A stretch of DNA of 64,000 nucleotides from Hyphomicrobiales bacterium (lineage in GTDB: Bacteria > Pseudomonadota > Alphaproteobacteria > Rhizobiales > Rhizobiaceae), in NCBI GenBank assembly GCA_900469345.1, contig UBWZ01000008.1:186001-250000 (forward strand). Reading direction: 5' to 3'. Both the position numbers and the translations under genes were made by a program. Below the pieces are notes generated by a model, which saw only the letters and a program-made list of their open reading frames with translations, was not told the origin of the DNA and did no database searches. Below, one piece after another: positions 18,832 to 28,386 of this stretch; within the stretch, counting starts at the first letter, position 1; every line of letters starts with the position of its first letter.

Positions 18832-20205
18832 CTAGTACTGGAACTCTTCGAAGCTGGGTTCCACGGACCCGTTCCAGCGACCGTTGAAGCGCGACAGCAG
18901 GTCTTCGGCCATGGTCTGCTTCTTGGCGAGAACCTCCTCGAGCGGCTGCAGGAAGATGCTTTCATCTTGTCCTTCGCCATTCAGGCGCGCCCGAGCCTTG
19001 AGCCCGGCCGTAGCGAGCGAGACGACCTCGCGCGAGACGTCGAGCACAGAGCGATTGCGGATGCGCGCGGCAAGGCCCTTGACCGGAACCTCGTCGCGCA
19101 TGGCGATCACGTCTTCGACGCTCCAGTCGGCCGTCAGTGCCTCGGCGGCGGACAGCGCCGCGTCGTCGTAGAGAAGGCCGACCCAGAAGGCGGGCAGGGC
19201 GCAGATGCGCCGCCAGGGGCCGCCGTCGGCACCACGCATCTCGAGAAAGCGCTTCAGCCGCACCTCCGGGAAGAGGGTGGACAGATGGTTCGTCCAGTCG
19301 CCCATGGTGGGCTCCCATGCGGCGATCTCGCCCTTCAGGGCGCCGTCCATGAACTGGCGGAAGGTGACATGCGTGCAGTCATGATAATGCCCGTCGCGCA
19401 CCACGAAGTACATGGGCACGTCGAGAGCCCATTCCACATAGTCCGAAAATCCGAAATCGGCGTCGAACACGAACGGCAGCACGCCTGAGCGGCGGTTGTC
19501 CGTATCGCGCCAGATGTCGCCACGCCACGACACCAGACCATTGGGCTTGCCCTCGGTGAACGGCGAGGCGGCAAACAGCGCCGTCGCGATCGACTGCAGC
19601 TTCATCGATACGCGCATCTTGGCGGCCATGTCCGCCTCGGACGAAAAGTCGAGGTTCACCTGGATCGTGCAGGTGCGGTACATCATGTCGAGGCCCTTGG
19701 ATCCGACCTTGGGCATGTAGCGCGTCATGATGTCGTAGCGCGATTTCGGCATGCGCGGCGTTTCCGCCAGCGTCCATTTCGGGCTGCCGCCGAGGCCGAG
19801 AAAGCCGATCCCCATCGGCTCGGCGATCTCCTTGACGAGCGCCAGATGCCGGTTCGACTCGCGACAGGTCTCGTGGATGCTTTCGAGCGGCGCGCCCGAA
19901 AGTTCGAACTGGCCACCCGGTTCGATCGAGATCGCGCCCATGCCCGACTGCTCGCCGAGCCCGATGATGTTGTCGCCGTCCATGATCGGCTCCCAGCCGA
20001 GCTTGGCCTGCATGCCCTTCAGCAGAGCGGAAATGCTGGCCTCGCCGGAATAGGGCACGGGACTGTGGTCATGCTTGAAAAAGGCGAACTTCTCGTGCTC
20101 GGTGCCGATGCGGAATTTGTCCTTCGGCCGGGATCCCGTCGCGAGATAATCGGAAAGCTCGGACGCCGAGGAAAGCGGAGTCGTATCGGTGGTGTCGCGC
20201 GCCAT
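18832..20205 (-). CDS. gshA: Glutamate-cysteine ligase
   Basis: First enzyme of glutathione synthesis, joining glutamate and cysteine with ATP. The 457-residue protein belongs to the plant/alphaproteobacterial class of GCL, as seen in FRIGTEHEKFAFF near the N-terminus, the glutamate-binding segment SIEPGGQFELSG, and the region MMYRTCTIQVNLDF. I start at ATG 20205, preceded by an AAGG about nine bases upstream; an in-frame ATG 21 codons earlier adds a segment that does not resemble the family. It is last in a leftward series after pit and rsmE. Confidence 0.94.
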   Translation of the reverse strand: MARDTTDTTPLSSASELSDYLATGSRPKDKFRIGTEHEKFAFFKHDHSPVPYSGEASISALLKGMQAKLGWEPIMDGDNIIGLGEQSGMGAISIEPGGQFELSGAPLESIHETCRESNRHLALVKEIAEPMGIGFLGLGGSPKWTLAETPRMPKSRYDIMTRYMPKVGSKGLDMMYRTCTIQVNLDFSSEADMAAKMRVSMKLQSIATALFAASPFTEGKPNGLVSWRGDIWRDTDNRRSGVLPFVFDADFGFSDYVEWALDVPMYFVVRDGHYHDCTHVTFRQFMDGALKGEIAAWEPTMGDWTNHLSTLFPEVRLKRFLEMRGADGGPWRRICALPAFWVGLLYDDAALSAAEALTADWSVEDVIAMRDEVPVKGLAARIRNRSVLDVSREVVSLATAGLKARARLNGEGQDESIFLQPLEEVLAKKQTMAEDLLSRFNGRWNGSVEPSFEEFQY

Positions 20206-20331
20206 GGAAGTAACCTTGTTCGGAATGCCGGATTTGGACGAACATCCGGGTGCTTGGACCGGAATCATGTGCCCTGCAAGTGAATTTCTTTCAAGATCGG
20301 ATCAGAAATAGAGGCCCGTCGCCGTCCGGCC

Positions 20332-21069
20332 TCAGCGCCAGTCGCCGATGGCCGCCTGGATCACCGCCATGGCGGCAACCGCGGCCGTGTCGGCGCGCAG
20401 GATGCGCGGACCGAGCGGAATGGCCGTGACGAACGGCAGGCCATGCAAAAGCGCCCGTTCCGCCTCCGAAAACCCGCCTTCTGGGCCCACCAGGAGGGCA
20501 ATCCGGCTTTCCTCGATGCACGACAGGATGGGCAGCGGGTTCTGGCCCTCGTCGCCCTCGTCGCAAAAGATGATGCGCCGGTCGGCAGGCCAGTCGGCCA
20601 GCAGATCGACAAGCTTGCGCGGTGGCGCCACGGCCGGCACGGCCAATATGCCGCACTGCTCTGCCGCCTCGACAGCGTTCGCCTGCAGTCGCTCGAGGCT
20701 GGTGATCTTGCCCTGCACATGCTGGGTCATCACCGGCTGCAGCACTCCGGCGCCCATCTCCACTGCTTTTTGCACCAGGTAGTCCAGTCGCCCGATCTTC
20801 AACGGCGCGAACAGATAATGGAGGTCGGAGGCCGGCGGCTGGTCGCGCACCTTCTCCACCGTTTCGAGCAGGATCTTTTTGCGCGACGGGAAGTCGAGCT
20901 TGGCCAGCCACTCGCCGTCCCGGCCGTTGAACAGCAGGATTTCCGCGTCCTGTGGCATGCGCAAAACGTTCGCGAGATAGTTGAACTGCTCGGCCGAGGC
21001 TTCCACACGGGCGTCGCGCTCGAGCGCCGCGTCCACGAAAAGCCTCTGCATCCGGAAATTGGCGCGCAT
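20332..21069 (-). CDS. rsmE: 16S rRNA (uracil-N3)-methyltransferase RsmE
   Basis: SPOUT-class enzyme that makes m3U1498 in 16S rRNA. The 245-residue protein has an N-terminal PUA-like domain (about 1-75) and a C-terminal knotted SAM-binding domain. The knot signatures are visible as [13 protein letters not shown] and [12 protein letters not shown]. It starts 9 bases after the end of the pit gene and probably shares its transcript, with gshA 126 bases further on. Confidence 0.94.
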   Translation of the reverse strand: MRANFRMQRLFVDAALERDARVEASAEQFNYLANVLRMPQDAEILLFNGRDGEWLAKLDFPSRKKILLETVEKVRDQPPASDLHYLFAPLKIGRLDYLVQKAVEMGAGVLQPVMTQHVQGKITSLERLQANAVEAAEQCGILAVPAVAPPRKLVDLLADWPADRRIIFCDEGDEGQNPLPILSCIEESRIALLVGPEGGFSEAERALLHGLPFVTAIPLGPRILRADTAAVAAMAVIQAAIGDWR

Positions 21070-21078
21070 CGATGATCC

Positions 21079-22584
21079 TCAGGTAAACAGGGCGAAGACG
21101 GCAATCGTCATTAGTGCCGAGAGCGCGGCTGCAGCCGGCAATGTGATGGTCCAGGCGGCGATGATGCTGAGGAAATGCGACCGGCGAACCAGGAAGCGTC
21201 GCTGCACCTCCTCGTCATTGTGTTCGATCGGCTCGTCGACGGTCACCGCTCTGCCGGACCGCACCCGGATATACTCGTAGCGGCGGCGCGAATGGCGGGT
21301 ATACCATTCGCGGAAGAAACCGACCCCGAACACCGCGCCGACAGCGATATGCGTCGACGACACCGGCAGCGCGATCCACGAGGCAATCAGCACCGTCAAC
21401 GCTGTCGACAGCGAAACGCAAAATGCCCGCATCGGGTTGAGCTTGGTGATTTCCGCCCCCACCAGCGTCACCAGCTTCGGCCCGTAGAGCAGCAGCCCGA
21501 GCGATATGCCGAGACCGCCGAGCACGAGTTCCCAGGTGGGCACCGCAAGTGCGCCCGCCGCACCGGTCTGCGCCGCAGACGCGATCGCGGCGAGCGGGCC
21601 GATCGCGTTGGACACGTCATTGGCGCCATGCGCGAAGGAGAGGAGGGCGGCCGAAAAGATCAGCGGCAGGCGAAACAGCTTGCGCAGAGACTGGTTGCGG
21701 TTTTCGAGCCCTTCCGCCTGTCGCGCGACGAACGGGACCAGCAGGCGCCAGGCAATCAGGCCGCAGGCAATGCCCACAAGCGTGGCCACCGGCACCGACA
21801 CGGCGACGAGCTGGCCAAGGCCGATCAGCAGGAGATAGGCGATGAAGGTGCCGGTCATGATCGCGGTCAGCACCGGCACCCAGATCCGCGCCGCGGCGAT
21901 CTTGTCGTCGCGGTAGATGATCGTTTCCTTGATGAAGAACAGAAAAACGGCAGCGATCACGGCGCCCAGGATCGGCGACAGGACCCAGCTGGCGGTGATG
22001 CCGGCGATCACCCCCCAGTTCACGGCGGAGACGCCCGCCGTCGCGATGCCGGCACCCATGACGCTGCCGACGATGGCATGCGTGGTGGAGATCGGGGCGC
22101 TGAGCCAGGTAGCGATGTTGATGAGCAGCGCCGCTGCCAGCAGGGCTGCCATCATCGCCCAGATCATCATGGTCGGGTCGGTGATCACGCCGCCTCGCAC
22201 GATCCCGCCAGCGATGGTTTTCGCCACGCCGCGGCCGGCGATCACCGCCCCCGCCACTTCGAACACCGCCGCAAGGCCGAGGCCGAAGCCCATGCTCATC
22301 GCCCGGGCGCCGACCGCCGCGCCGATATTGTTGGTAACGTCGTTGGCACCGATATTCATGGCCATGTAGGCGGCGATGGCTGCAGCCGCGATGACGATGA
22401 CCGCTCCCGGCTTGCCGGTGACGTAAGAGGCGGCGAAGATCGCCACCAGAATGATGAACAGGAGGGCGAGGCCGGGAGCCGCCAGTCGTCGGGAGGTCTG
22501 CCGAGTGGCTTCCTCGACCGAGTTCAGCTTTTCCAGGTCTTTGTCTAGCGTTGGCTTTGCCAGACGCGGCTGTCTCTGGCCCAT
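21079..22584 (-). CDS. pit: Inorganic phosphate transporter, PiT family
   Basis: Inner-membrane low-affinity phosphate (metal-phosphate) symporter of 501 residues. Both duplicated PiT signatures are present, GANDVTNNIG in the first half and GANDVSNAIG in the second, with about ten to eleven membrane segments. The N-terminal cytoplasmic tail of about 35 residues is basic, and a charged loop lies near 435-460. I start at ATG 22584, where AAGGA lies about seven bases upstream, rather than at the earlier open-frame ATG. First gene of the likely pit-rsmE-gshA transcript. Confidence 0.9.
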   Translation of the reverse strand: MGQRQPRLAKPTLDKDLEKLNSVEEATRQTSRRLAAPGLALLFIILVAIFAASYVTGKPGAVIVIAAAAIAAYMAMNIGANDVTNNIGAAVGARAMSMGFGLGLAAVFEVAGAVIAGRGVAKTIAGGIVRGGVITDPTMMIWAMMAALLAAALLINIATWLSAPISTTHAIVGSVMGAGIATAGVSAVNWGVIAGITASWVLSPILGAVIAAVFLFFIKETIIYRDDKIAAARIWVPVLTAIMTGTFIAYLLLIGLGQLVAVSVPVATLVGIACGLIAWRLLVPFVARQAEGLENRNQSLRKLFRLPLIFSAALLSFAHGANDVSNAIGPLAAIASAAQTGAAGALAVPTWELVLGGLGISLGLLLYGPKLVTLVGAEITKLNPMRAFCVSLSTALTVLIASWIALPVSSTHIAVGAVFGVGFFREWYTRHSRRRYEYIRVRSGRAVTVDEPIEHNDEEVQRRFLVRRSHFLSIIAAWTITLPAAAALSALMTIAVFALFT

Positions 22585-22709
22585 GTCGCCGTCCTTGGGG
22601 ATCGATCGGGAAGGGAGGATCCGCATCGCCCCGATTGCCACCTCACGATGGAGGTTTGCTCTCGATTACCGGCGGCAAAGCGTGATTGCAAGATCGCAGC
22701 TCGGGCGGA

Positions 22710-23294
22710 TCAGCCGGTTGCCTTCAAGTCGGGATTGGCCGCGGACTTGCCGTTGCCTTTTCCGGACGGCTTGGGGGTCTTGGTCGCCGGTTCCACCGCC
22801 GCGGCCTGCATCCGGGTGCCGAAGTCCGACAGCAGCACCTTGAGTTCCGGCTCGTTGACGCGGCGGGCGGCCTCTTCGGGAGAAACCCATTCGAGGACGC
22901 GCGAGCCCTTCTCGGGAAAGCTCTTGAGGCATTCCTGGACCTCGAGCGCATGGACCTGCACCCTCACCAGCGCCCTGACGCCGTTGTTGAGCGTCTTGCG
23001 ATAGTGGAAGAAGCCGAGCGGTTCCTTGTCCGCCTTGCCTCTGACGCCAACCTCTTCGAAGGCCTCCCGTTCAGCGACCTGATGAGCCTTCTTGCCGGTC
23101 ATCGGCCAGCCTTTGGGAATGACCCAGCGACCGGTGTCACGGCTGGTGGCGACCAGAACTTCAACCTGCGCCTGCTTCTTCTTTACCCGGAAGCATATCG
23201 CCGCATATTGCTGCCGCGGCGGACGCTGCAGCATCAATCGAAGATTTCCGATCATTCCGTCCAAAACACCCAAGGTCTGCTTGGCCTCCATCAT
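22710..23294 (-). CDS. Nudix hydrolase, diphosphoinositol-polyphosphate-phosphohydrolase-like
   Basis: Nudix hydrolases cleave nucleoside diphosphates linked to another group. The box is visible at residues 61-90 or so (PKGWPMTGKKAHQVAEREAFEEVGV). The catalytic REAFEEVGV half is intact. The first Glu of the textbook box is replaced by a Lys/Gly-rich segment, as in relatives of the DIPP group. The C-terminal 35 residues are a low-complexity Lys/Pro/Ala tail. The start is uncertain: ATGs at 23294 and 23291 are adjacent and lack a clear ribosome site. A TATATT box lies only about 10 bases upstream, so the leader may be very short. Substrate unknown. Confidence 0.78.
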   Translation of the reverse strand: MMEAKQTLGVLDGMIGNLRLMLQRPPRQQYAAICFRVKKKQAQVEVLVATSRDTGRWVIPKGWPMTGKKAHQVAEREAFEEVGVRGKADKEPLGFFHYRKTLNNGVRALVRVQVHALEVQECLKSFPEKGSRVLEWVSPEEAARRVNEPELKVLLSDFGTRMQAAAVEPATKTPKPSGKGNGKSAANPDLKATG

Positions 23295-23558
23295 CTGATT
23301 TGATTCTAATATAGGATGCTTGCGCGGGCGTTGCGAATTATTGCGCACCGCAGGCGTAAAAGAATCACATTCTTTCTGTCGTTTCCACTTTGCATTGTGA
23401 TCCAACTGCAAAACACGTCAATTGGCATTGCACGCAGCAGATCGTTTCTGTGGAGATAGGGCCGTTACCCGGGCGAAGATCGTCTGGATGCGACAGTCAA
23501 GGCAATTGAAGCAGTCACCTGTTCGTGGGATACCTTGTAGCGGGAGCGAGGATAAAGC

Positions 23559-25004
23559 ATGGCAGAGGCGATTCAATTTCTGGTGCCGCGCGACAACGTG
23601 CTGGCGCGACGATTGTCGATCATTTCGGACCTGGCGGATCTTCTGCCACCGGAATGCCTGGTCCACGAAGCGCGCGGGCTGGCGCCGTTCGAGACGGACG
23701 CCTTCATTGCCTACCGGCGGGTTCCGCTGGCCGTGGCGCTGCCAAGGACCACGGTGCAGGTCGCGGCCGTCCTCAAATACTGCCACCGCTATGATATTCC
23801 GGTCGTGCCGCGCGGTGCTGGAACCTCGCTGTCCGGCGGAGCGATACCGCAGGAAGATGCGGTCGTGCTCTGTCTGTCGAAGATGACGCGCATCATCGAG
23901 ATCGACTACGCAAACCGCACGGCGACGGTGCAGGCCGGCGTCACCAATCTGAGCATTTCCGATGCCGTCGGCACGGATGGATTCTTCTATGCGCCGGATC
24001 CGAGCTCCCAGCTCGCCTGCACCATCGGCGGCAATATCGGCATGAACTCCGGTGGCGCGCACTGTCTCAAATACGGCGTCACCACCAACAACCTTCTCGG
24101 CGTCAAGCTCGTGTTGATCGACGGCACGGTCGTGGAACTGGGCGGCAAGCATCTCGATGCGGCGGGTTACGATCTGCTCGGTCTCGTCTGCGGATCGGAG
24201 GGGCAGCTCGGCGTGGTCACGGAAGCGACGGTACGGCTGATCGCCAAGCCCGAGGGCGCCCGCCCGGTGCTGTTCGGCTTCGACACCTGCGACGAGGCCG
24301 GCGCCTGCGTCGCCGACATCATTGCCGCCGGCATCATCCCCGTCGCCATCGAGTTCATGGACAAGCCGGCGATCGAGATCTGCGAGGCGTTTGCCAAGGC
24401 CGGATACCCGCTGGATGTCGCGGCGCTTCTGATCGTCGAGGTCGAAGGCTCGGAGGCCGAGATGGACGCCATGCTGGCCAGCATCGTCGAGATCGCCGGA
24501 CGCCACGGCGTCAGGAAGGTGCGCGAATGCCAGTCGGCCACCGAAGCGGCGCTGATCTGGAAGGGTCGCAAGTCGGCGTTCGGGGCGACCGGCCGCATCG
24601 CCGACTACATCTGCATGGACGGCACCGTCCCGCTCGGAAAGCTGTCCTATGTGCTCGGCAGGACGGCGCAGATTGTCGAGGGCTTTGGCCTGCGCGTCGC
24701 CAACGTCTTTCATGCCGGCGACGGCAACATGCACCCGCTCATTCTCTTCAACGCCAATGATCCTGTTGAAGCCGCAAAGGCCGAGGCCGCCGGCAACGAG
24801 ATCCTCAAACTCTGCGTCGAGGCGGGCGGCTGCCTGACCGGCGAGCACGGGGTCGGCATCGAGAAGCGGGACCTGATGCGCTACCAGTATTCCGACATCG
24901 ACCTCGCTCAGCAGATGGACGTGCGCGGCGCCTTCGACGAGAAATGGCTGCTCAACCCGTCCAAGGTCTTCCCTCTCGATGGAAGGATCCGGGCCGCGTG
25001 CTGA
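23559..25004 (+). CDS. glcD: Glycolate oxidase FAD subunit GlcD
   Basis: Flavoprotein subunit of the membrane-associated glycolate oxidase, which oxidises glycolate to glyoxylate and passes electrons to the quinone pool with GlcE and GlcF. The 481-residue protein has the FAD-binding PCMH domain (about 50-230) with VVPRGAGTSLSGG and the IGGNIGMNSGG turn, then the FAD-oxidase C-terminal domain with the His motif HAGDGNMHP and GEHGVGIEK. Start ATG 23559 has an AGCGAGGA upstream. First gene of glcDEF, overlapping glcE. Confidence 0.93.
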   Translation: MAEAIQFLVPRDNVLARRLSIISDLADLLPPECLVHEARGLAPFETDAFIAYRRVPLAVALPRTTVQVAAVLKYCHRYDIPVVPRGAGTSLSGGAIPQEDAVVLCLSKMTRIIEIDYANRTATVQAGVTNLSISDAVGTDGFFYAPDPSSQLACTIGGNIGMNSGGAHCLKYGVTTNNLLGVKLVLIDGTVVELGGKHLDAAGYDLLGLVCGSEGQLGVVTEATVRLIAKPEGARPVLFGFDTCDEAGACVADIIAAGIIPVAIEFMDKPAIEICEAFAKAGYPLDVAALLIVEVEGSEAEMDAMLASIVEIAGRHGVRKVRECQSATEAALIWKGRKSAFGATGRIADYICMDGTVPLGKLSYVLGRTAQIVEGFGLRVANVFHAGDGNMHPLILFNANDPVEAAKAEAAGNEILKLCVEAGGCLTGEHGVGIEKRDLMRYQYSDIDLAQQMDVRGAFDEKWLLNPSKVFPLDGRIRAAC

Positions 25005-26209
25005 TACCGACATCGGAAACGGATGCCGCCTACATCATCCGCAACGCGGCCGGCCAGGGAAAGAGGCTCGCCATCTGTGGCGGCAATACCCGCTCCGGCC
25101 TTGGCCAGGTGGTCGAGGCGGCGGAGGTCTTCAGCGCCCGGGGCCTGTCCGGCATCGTCGATTACGATCCAGCCGAAATGGTGATGACGGCAAAGGCCGG
25201 CACGCCGGTCGCAGAAATCGAAGCCGCTTTGGCCCGCAACAGGCAGATGCTTGCCTTCGAGCCCATGGACCATCGCGGTATCATGGGAACCTCGGGAGAG
25301 CCGACCATCGGAGGCGCCTTTGCCGCCAACGTCTCCGGTCCGCGTCGCTTCGTTGCCGGGGCGGCCCGTGACAGTCTGCTCGGCATTCGTTTCGTCAACG
25401 GCCGCGGCGAGGCGGTCAAGGCCGGCGGCCGCGTCATGAAGAACGTCACCGGTCTTGATCTCGTCAAGCTGCTGGCGGGCTCGTTCGGCACGCTGGGGTT
25501 CCTCACGGAGGTAACCTTCCGCGTCCTGCCCGTACCGCCCGCCGCAGACACGCTGGTCGTCAGTGGTCTGGACGACGAGACCGCGGCAAAGGCCATGGCG
25601 ACGGCGATGTCCTTGCCCGTGGAGGTCTCTGGAGCGGCGCACCTGCCGTTCACGGTTCGCCATCGCTTCATCGGCGGCCGGCTGCCGGAAGGGGAGGCGA
25701 CCGTGCTGCGGATCGAAGGGCTTGCGGCCTCCGTCGAGGCGCGCGCCCAGAAGCTCGCTGCGGTGATGGAGGCGTTTGGCCCGGTGACCAGGCTCGGTGC
25801 CGCAGACAGCGCCACCCTCTGGCGGGACATCCGCGACGTCGCGCCCTACGCCGATGGCACGTCGCGACCGCTCTGGCGCGTGTCCGTAGCGCCGTCGGCC
25901 GGCCACCAGCTGGTCGCGGCACTGCGGCTGGAGGCAGGGATCGACGCCTTTTACGACTGGCAGGGCGGCCTCGTCTGGATGCGCATGGAAGCGGATGCTG
26001 AGGCGGAGCTGGTCCGCCGCTACATTCGCGCGCTCGGTGGCGGCCATGCAACCCTGGTGCGGGCGCCGGACCGAATTCGCGCCGCAACCAGCGCCTTCGA
26101 ACCGCAGCCGGATGCCGTGGCGGCGCTTTCGGCGCGAATCCGGAAGACGTTCGATCCGGCCGGCATTTTTAGCCCGGGCCGGATGTCAGGCAGAGGGGGA
26201 GCCGTCTGA
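24998..26209 (+). CDS. glcE: Glycolate oxidase FAD-binding subunit GlcE
   Basis: Second flavin-domain subunit of glycolate oxidase, 403 residues. It has a PCMH-type FAD fold (ICGGNTRSGLG near residue 25, TIGGAFAANVSGPRR near 100) but a shorter C-terminal part than GlcD, as in the family. I start at GTG 24998: it overlaps the glcD stop by seven bases, has GGAAGGA about ten bases upstream, and matches the usual short N-terminus. An earlier in-frame start lies inside glcD and is less likely. Its stop overlaps the glcF start (TGATG). Confidence 0.9.
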   Translation: MLIPTSETDAAYIIRNAAGQGKRLAICGGNTRSGLGQVVEAAEVFSARGLSGIVDYDPAEMVMTAKAGTPVAEIEAALARNRQMLAFEPMDHRGIMGTSGEPTIGGAFAANVSGPRRFVAGAARDSLLGIRFVNGRGEAVKAGGRVMKNVTGLDLVKLLAGSFGTLGFLTEVTFRVLPVPPAADTLVVSGLDDETAAKAMATAMSLPVEVSGAAHLPFTVRHRFIGGRLPEGEATVLRIEGLAASVEARAQKLAAVMEAFGPVTRLGAADSATLWRDIRDVAPYADGTSRPLWRVSVAPSAGHQLVAALRLEAGIDAFYDWQGGLVWMRMEADAEAELVRRYIRALGGGHATLVRAPDRIRAATSAFEPQPDAVAALSARIRKTFDPAGIFSPGRMSGRGGAV

Positions 26210-27549
26210 TGCAGACCTCGTTTACCACGGAACAGCTTGCAGATCCGAATGTGGCGGAATCCGAAAAGATCCTGCGCCGCTGCGTCCATTGCGGCTTCTG
26301 CACCGCCACCTGTCCCACCTATGTAACGCTTGGCAACGAGCTCGACAGCCCGCGCGGGCGCATCTACCTGATCAAGGAGATGCTCGAAAACGGCAGGCCT
26401 GCCGATGCTGAAACGGTCACCCACATCGACCGCTGCCTGTCCTGCCTCTCCTGCGTTACCACCTGTCCTTCGGGCGTCGACTACATGCATCTGGTCGACC
26501 ATGCCCGCGCGCACATCGAAAACACCTACCGCCGGCCCCTGGCGGACCGGCTGATCCGAAGCCTGCTGGCGGCAATTCTCCCTTATCCGGCGCGCTTTCG
26601 GGCAGCCCTGCAGCTGGCAAGGCTCGGCCGCCCGCTGGCGCCGGTTTTCGCCCGCGTGCCGGCGCTCGCGCCGATTGCCGCCATGCTGTCGCTGGCGCCG
26701 GTCAGGCGGGCCCGGACTGCAGCCGTGACCGATCCGCAGCCCGTCTCCACGCCCCGGCGCGGACGCGTGGCGATCCTGTCCGGATGTGCGCAATCGGTGC
26801 TCGATCCCGGCATCAATGCCGCAACCCGTCGTCTGCTCACCCGCTTCGACGTCGAAATCGTCGCGCCGCGCGGCGAAGGCTGTTGCGGCGCGCTGGTTCA
26901 CCATCTCGGACGCGAGGACGAGGCTCTGGCCTTTGCCCGGCGCAATGTCGATGCCTGGATCGGCGAGATCGAAGGCGGCGGCCTGGACGCCATCATAATC
27001 ACCGCCTCCGGTTGCGGCACGACGGTCAAGGACTATGGCCACATGCTGCGGCTCGATCCGCTCTATGCCGACAAGGCGGCCCGGGTTTCGGCGCTGGCGC
27101 GCGATATCACCGAATATCTGTCGACGCTCGACCTGCCTGTGCTGGAATCACGGCGCCTCAGCGTCGCCTATCATTCCGCCTGCTCGCTGCAGCACGGCCA
27201 GCGGATCACCGCCCTGCCGAAGCTGCTTTTGAAGGCTGCCGGCTTCACGGTGCGCGATCCTGCGGAAGGCCATCTCTGCTGCGGCTCGGCCGGTACCTAC
27301 AACATCCTGCAACCGGAAATCTCGGCGCAGCTCAAGGCCCGCAAGGTCAAAAACATCGACGCGACGAAGGCCGATGTCGTCGCGGCCGGCAATATCGGCT
27401 GCATGACGCAGATCGCCACCGGCACGGCGATCCCGGTCGTCCATACGGTGGAGCTTCTCGACTGGGCCTATGGCGGGCCGAAGCCGGCCAAGCTCGCCAC
27501 CTCCGGCAGGAAGGACAGGGCCCGGCCGGTCGCTGCCGCCAGGGTCTAG
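26209..27549 (+). CDS. glcF: Glycolate oxidase iron-sulfur subunit GlcF
   Basis: Electron-transfer subunit of glycolate oxidase, 446 residues. Two ferredoxin-type 4Fe-4S motifs are intact: Cys25, 28, 31, 35 and Cys76, 79, 82, 86. Two CCG (heterodisulfide-reductase-like) domains follow, with EGCCGALVHH near 225 and LCCGSAGTYN near 360. It is coupled to glcE (ATG at 26209 inside TGATG). Its stop codon shares the palindrome CTAG at 27546-27549 with the stop of the convergent LpxQ-like gene. Confidence 0.94.
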   Translation: MQTSFTTEQLADPNVAESEKILRRCVHCGFCTATCPTYVTLGNELDSPRGRIYLIKEMLENGRPADAETVTHIDRCLSCLSCVTTCPSGVDYMHLVDHARAHIENTYRRPLADRLIRSLLAAILPYPARFRAALQLARLGRPLAPVFARVPALAPIAAMLSLAPVRRARTAAVTDPQPVSTPRRGRVAILSGCAQSVLDPGINAATRRLLTRFDVEIVAPRGEGCCGALVHHLGREDEALAFARRNVDAWIGEIEGGGLDAIIITASGCGTTVKDYGHMLRLDPLYADKAARVSALARDITEYLSTLDLPVLESRRLSVAYHSACSLQHGQRITALPKLLLKAAGFTVRDPAEGHLCCGSAGTYNILQPEISAQLKARKVKNIDATKADVVAAGNIGCMTQIATGTAIPVVHTVELLDWAYGGPKPAKLATSGRKDRARPVAAARV

Positions 27550-28226
27550 AACTTGTAGGAGACGCCGAAGTTGATCGCGTGGGTGAAGATGTCCGTCTTC
27601 AGCGATGCGCCACTGTCGATATCCACGTCCACCCACGAGTAGTTGCCCTTGTACTCGGCAAAGGCGGACCAGTTGTCCGTGAACTGGTACTTGATCCCGG
27701 CCTGGGCCTGCACCGTGGCGCCGCCGAACTGGTACTCGAAGGTGCGGCCGCTCGGACGCGTCACTTCCACGTGCGGCACGTTGATGCCGACGCCGGCGCC
27801 GAGATAGGGCACCCATTTGCTGCCTTCGATCGGAAATTTGTAGAGCGCGTTGACGGTGAGGAGATTGAGGCCGTCGGTGAACTCGAAGACGCTCCAGTCG
27901 CCGGCCCGCTGCATGGTTGCGTCGTCGGCATAGACCTTTGCATGGCTGTAATCGAGCGACACGCCCCAGTTGGAAAGCCTGCCGTCGTCGAACCAGTATG
28001 TGCCACGGACGCCGTAATAGGGCGGCATCTTGAAAGGCTTGGTGTCCCAGTCGGCAGTGAAGTCCGCGCCGTCCGATACGTCGACGTCGCTGCTCGGCGC
28101 AAACTCTATGCCGCCATAGCCGGATATTTCGAAGTCGCCGGCGCGCGAGGGGACGGTGCCCGCAATGGTGGCGGCAAGCAGGATGAAGGCACTCGGAATG
28201 ACGACACGGAGGAAAGGCTTGCGCAT
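27546..28226 (-). CDS. Outer-membrane beta-barrel protein, LpxQ-like lipid A oxidase
   Basis: A 226-residue outer-membrane protein. It has a signal peptide (cleavage near Ala29), alternating beta strands throughout, and a C-terminal Phe, the usual barrel ending. The segments around KMPPYYGVRGTYWF, HAKVYADDATM, and FEFTDGLNLLTVNALY match what I recall of LpxQ, the rhizobial outer-membrane oxygenase that turns the proximal glucosamine of lipid A into 2-aminogluconate. That identification is from family memory. A generic porin-like OmpA/Omp25 relative is the alternative. Its stop shares CTAG with glcF. Confidence 0.68.
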   Translation of the reverse strand: MRKPFLRVVIPSAFILLAATIAGTVPSRAGDFEISGYGGIEFAPSSDVDVSDGADFTADWDTKPFKMPPYYGVRGTYWFDDGRLSNWGVSLDYSHAKVYADDATMQRAGDWSVFEFTDGLNLLTVNALYKFPIEGSKWVPYLGAGVGINVPHVEVTRPSGRTFEYQFGGATVQAQAGIKYQFTDNWSAFAEYKGNYSWVDVDIDSGASLKTDIFTHAINFGVSYKF

Positions 28227-28386
28227 GGTGATCGATCCGGTTGTGATCGCTCAGCATTAGCCCGCCTAGATGACAGGCGGTTGATCCTTCTGTGGCTTTC
28301 CTGCATCAGTGACGATTGAACGACGGCTTCCTGCCGGGTCATCGAGGCCCGGGGGGGCCTGCGACGCCACGGGCCGGTCGACGCAC

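Noticed and set aside
24908..26047. Long antisense open frame opposite glcE
   Set aside because: It is a codon-bias shadow of a clear glycolate oxidase gene. Its translation has no domain or ribosome site.
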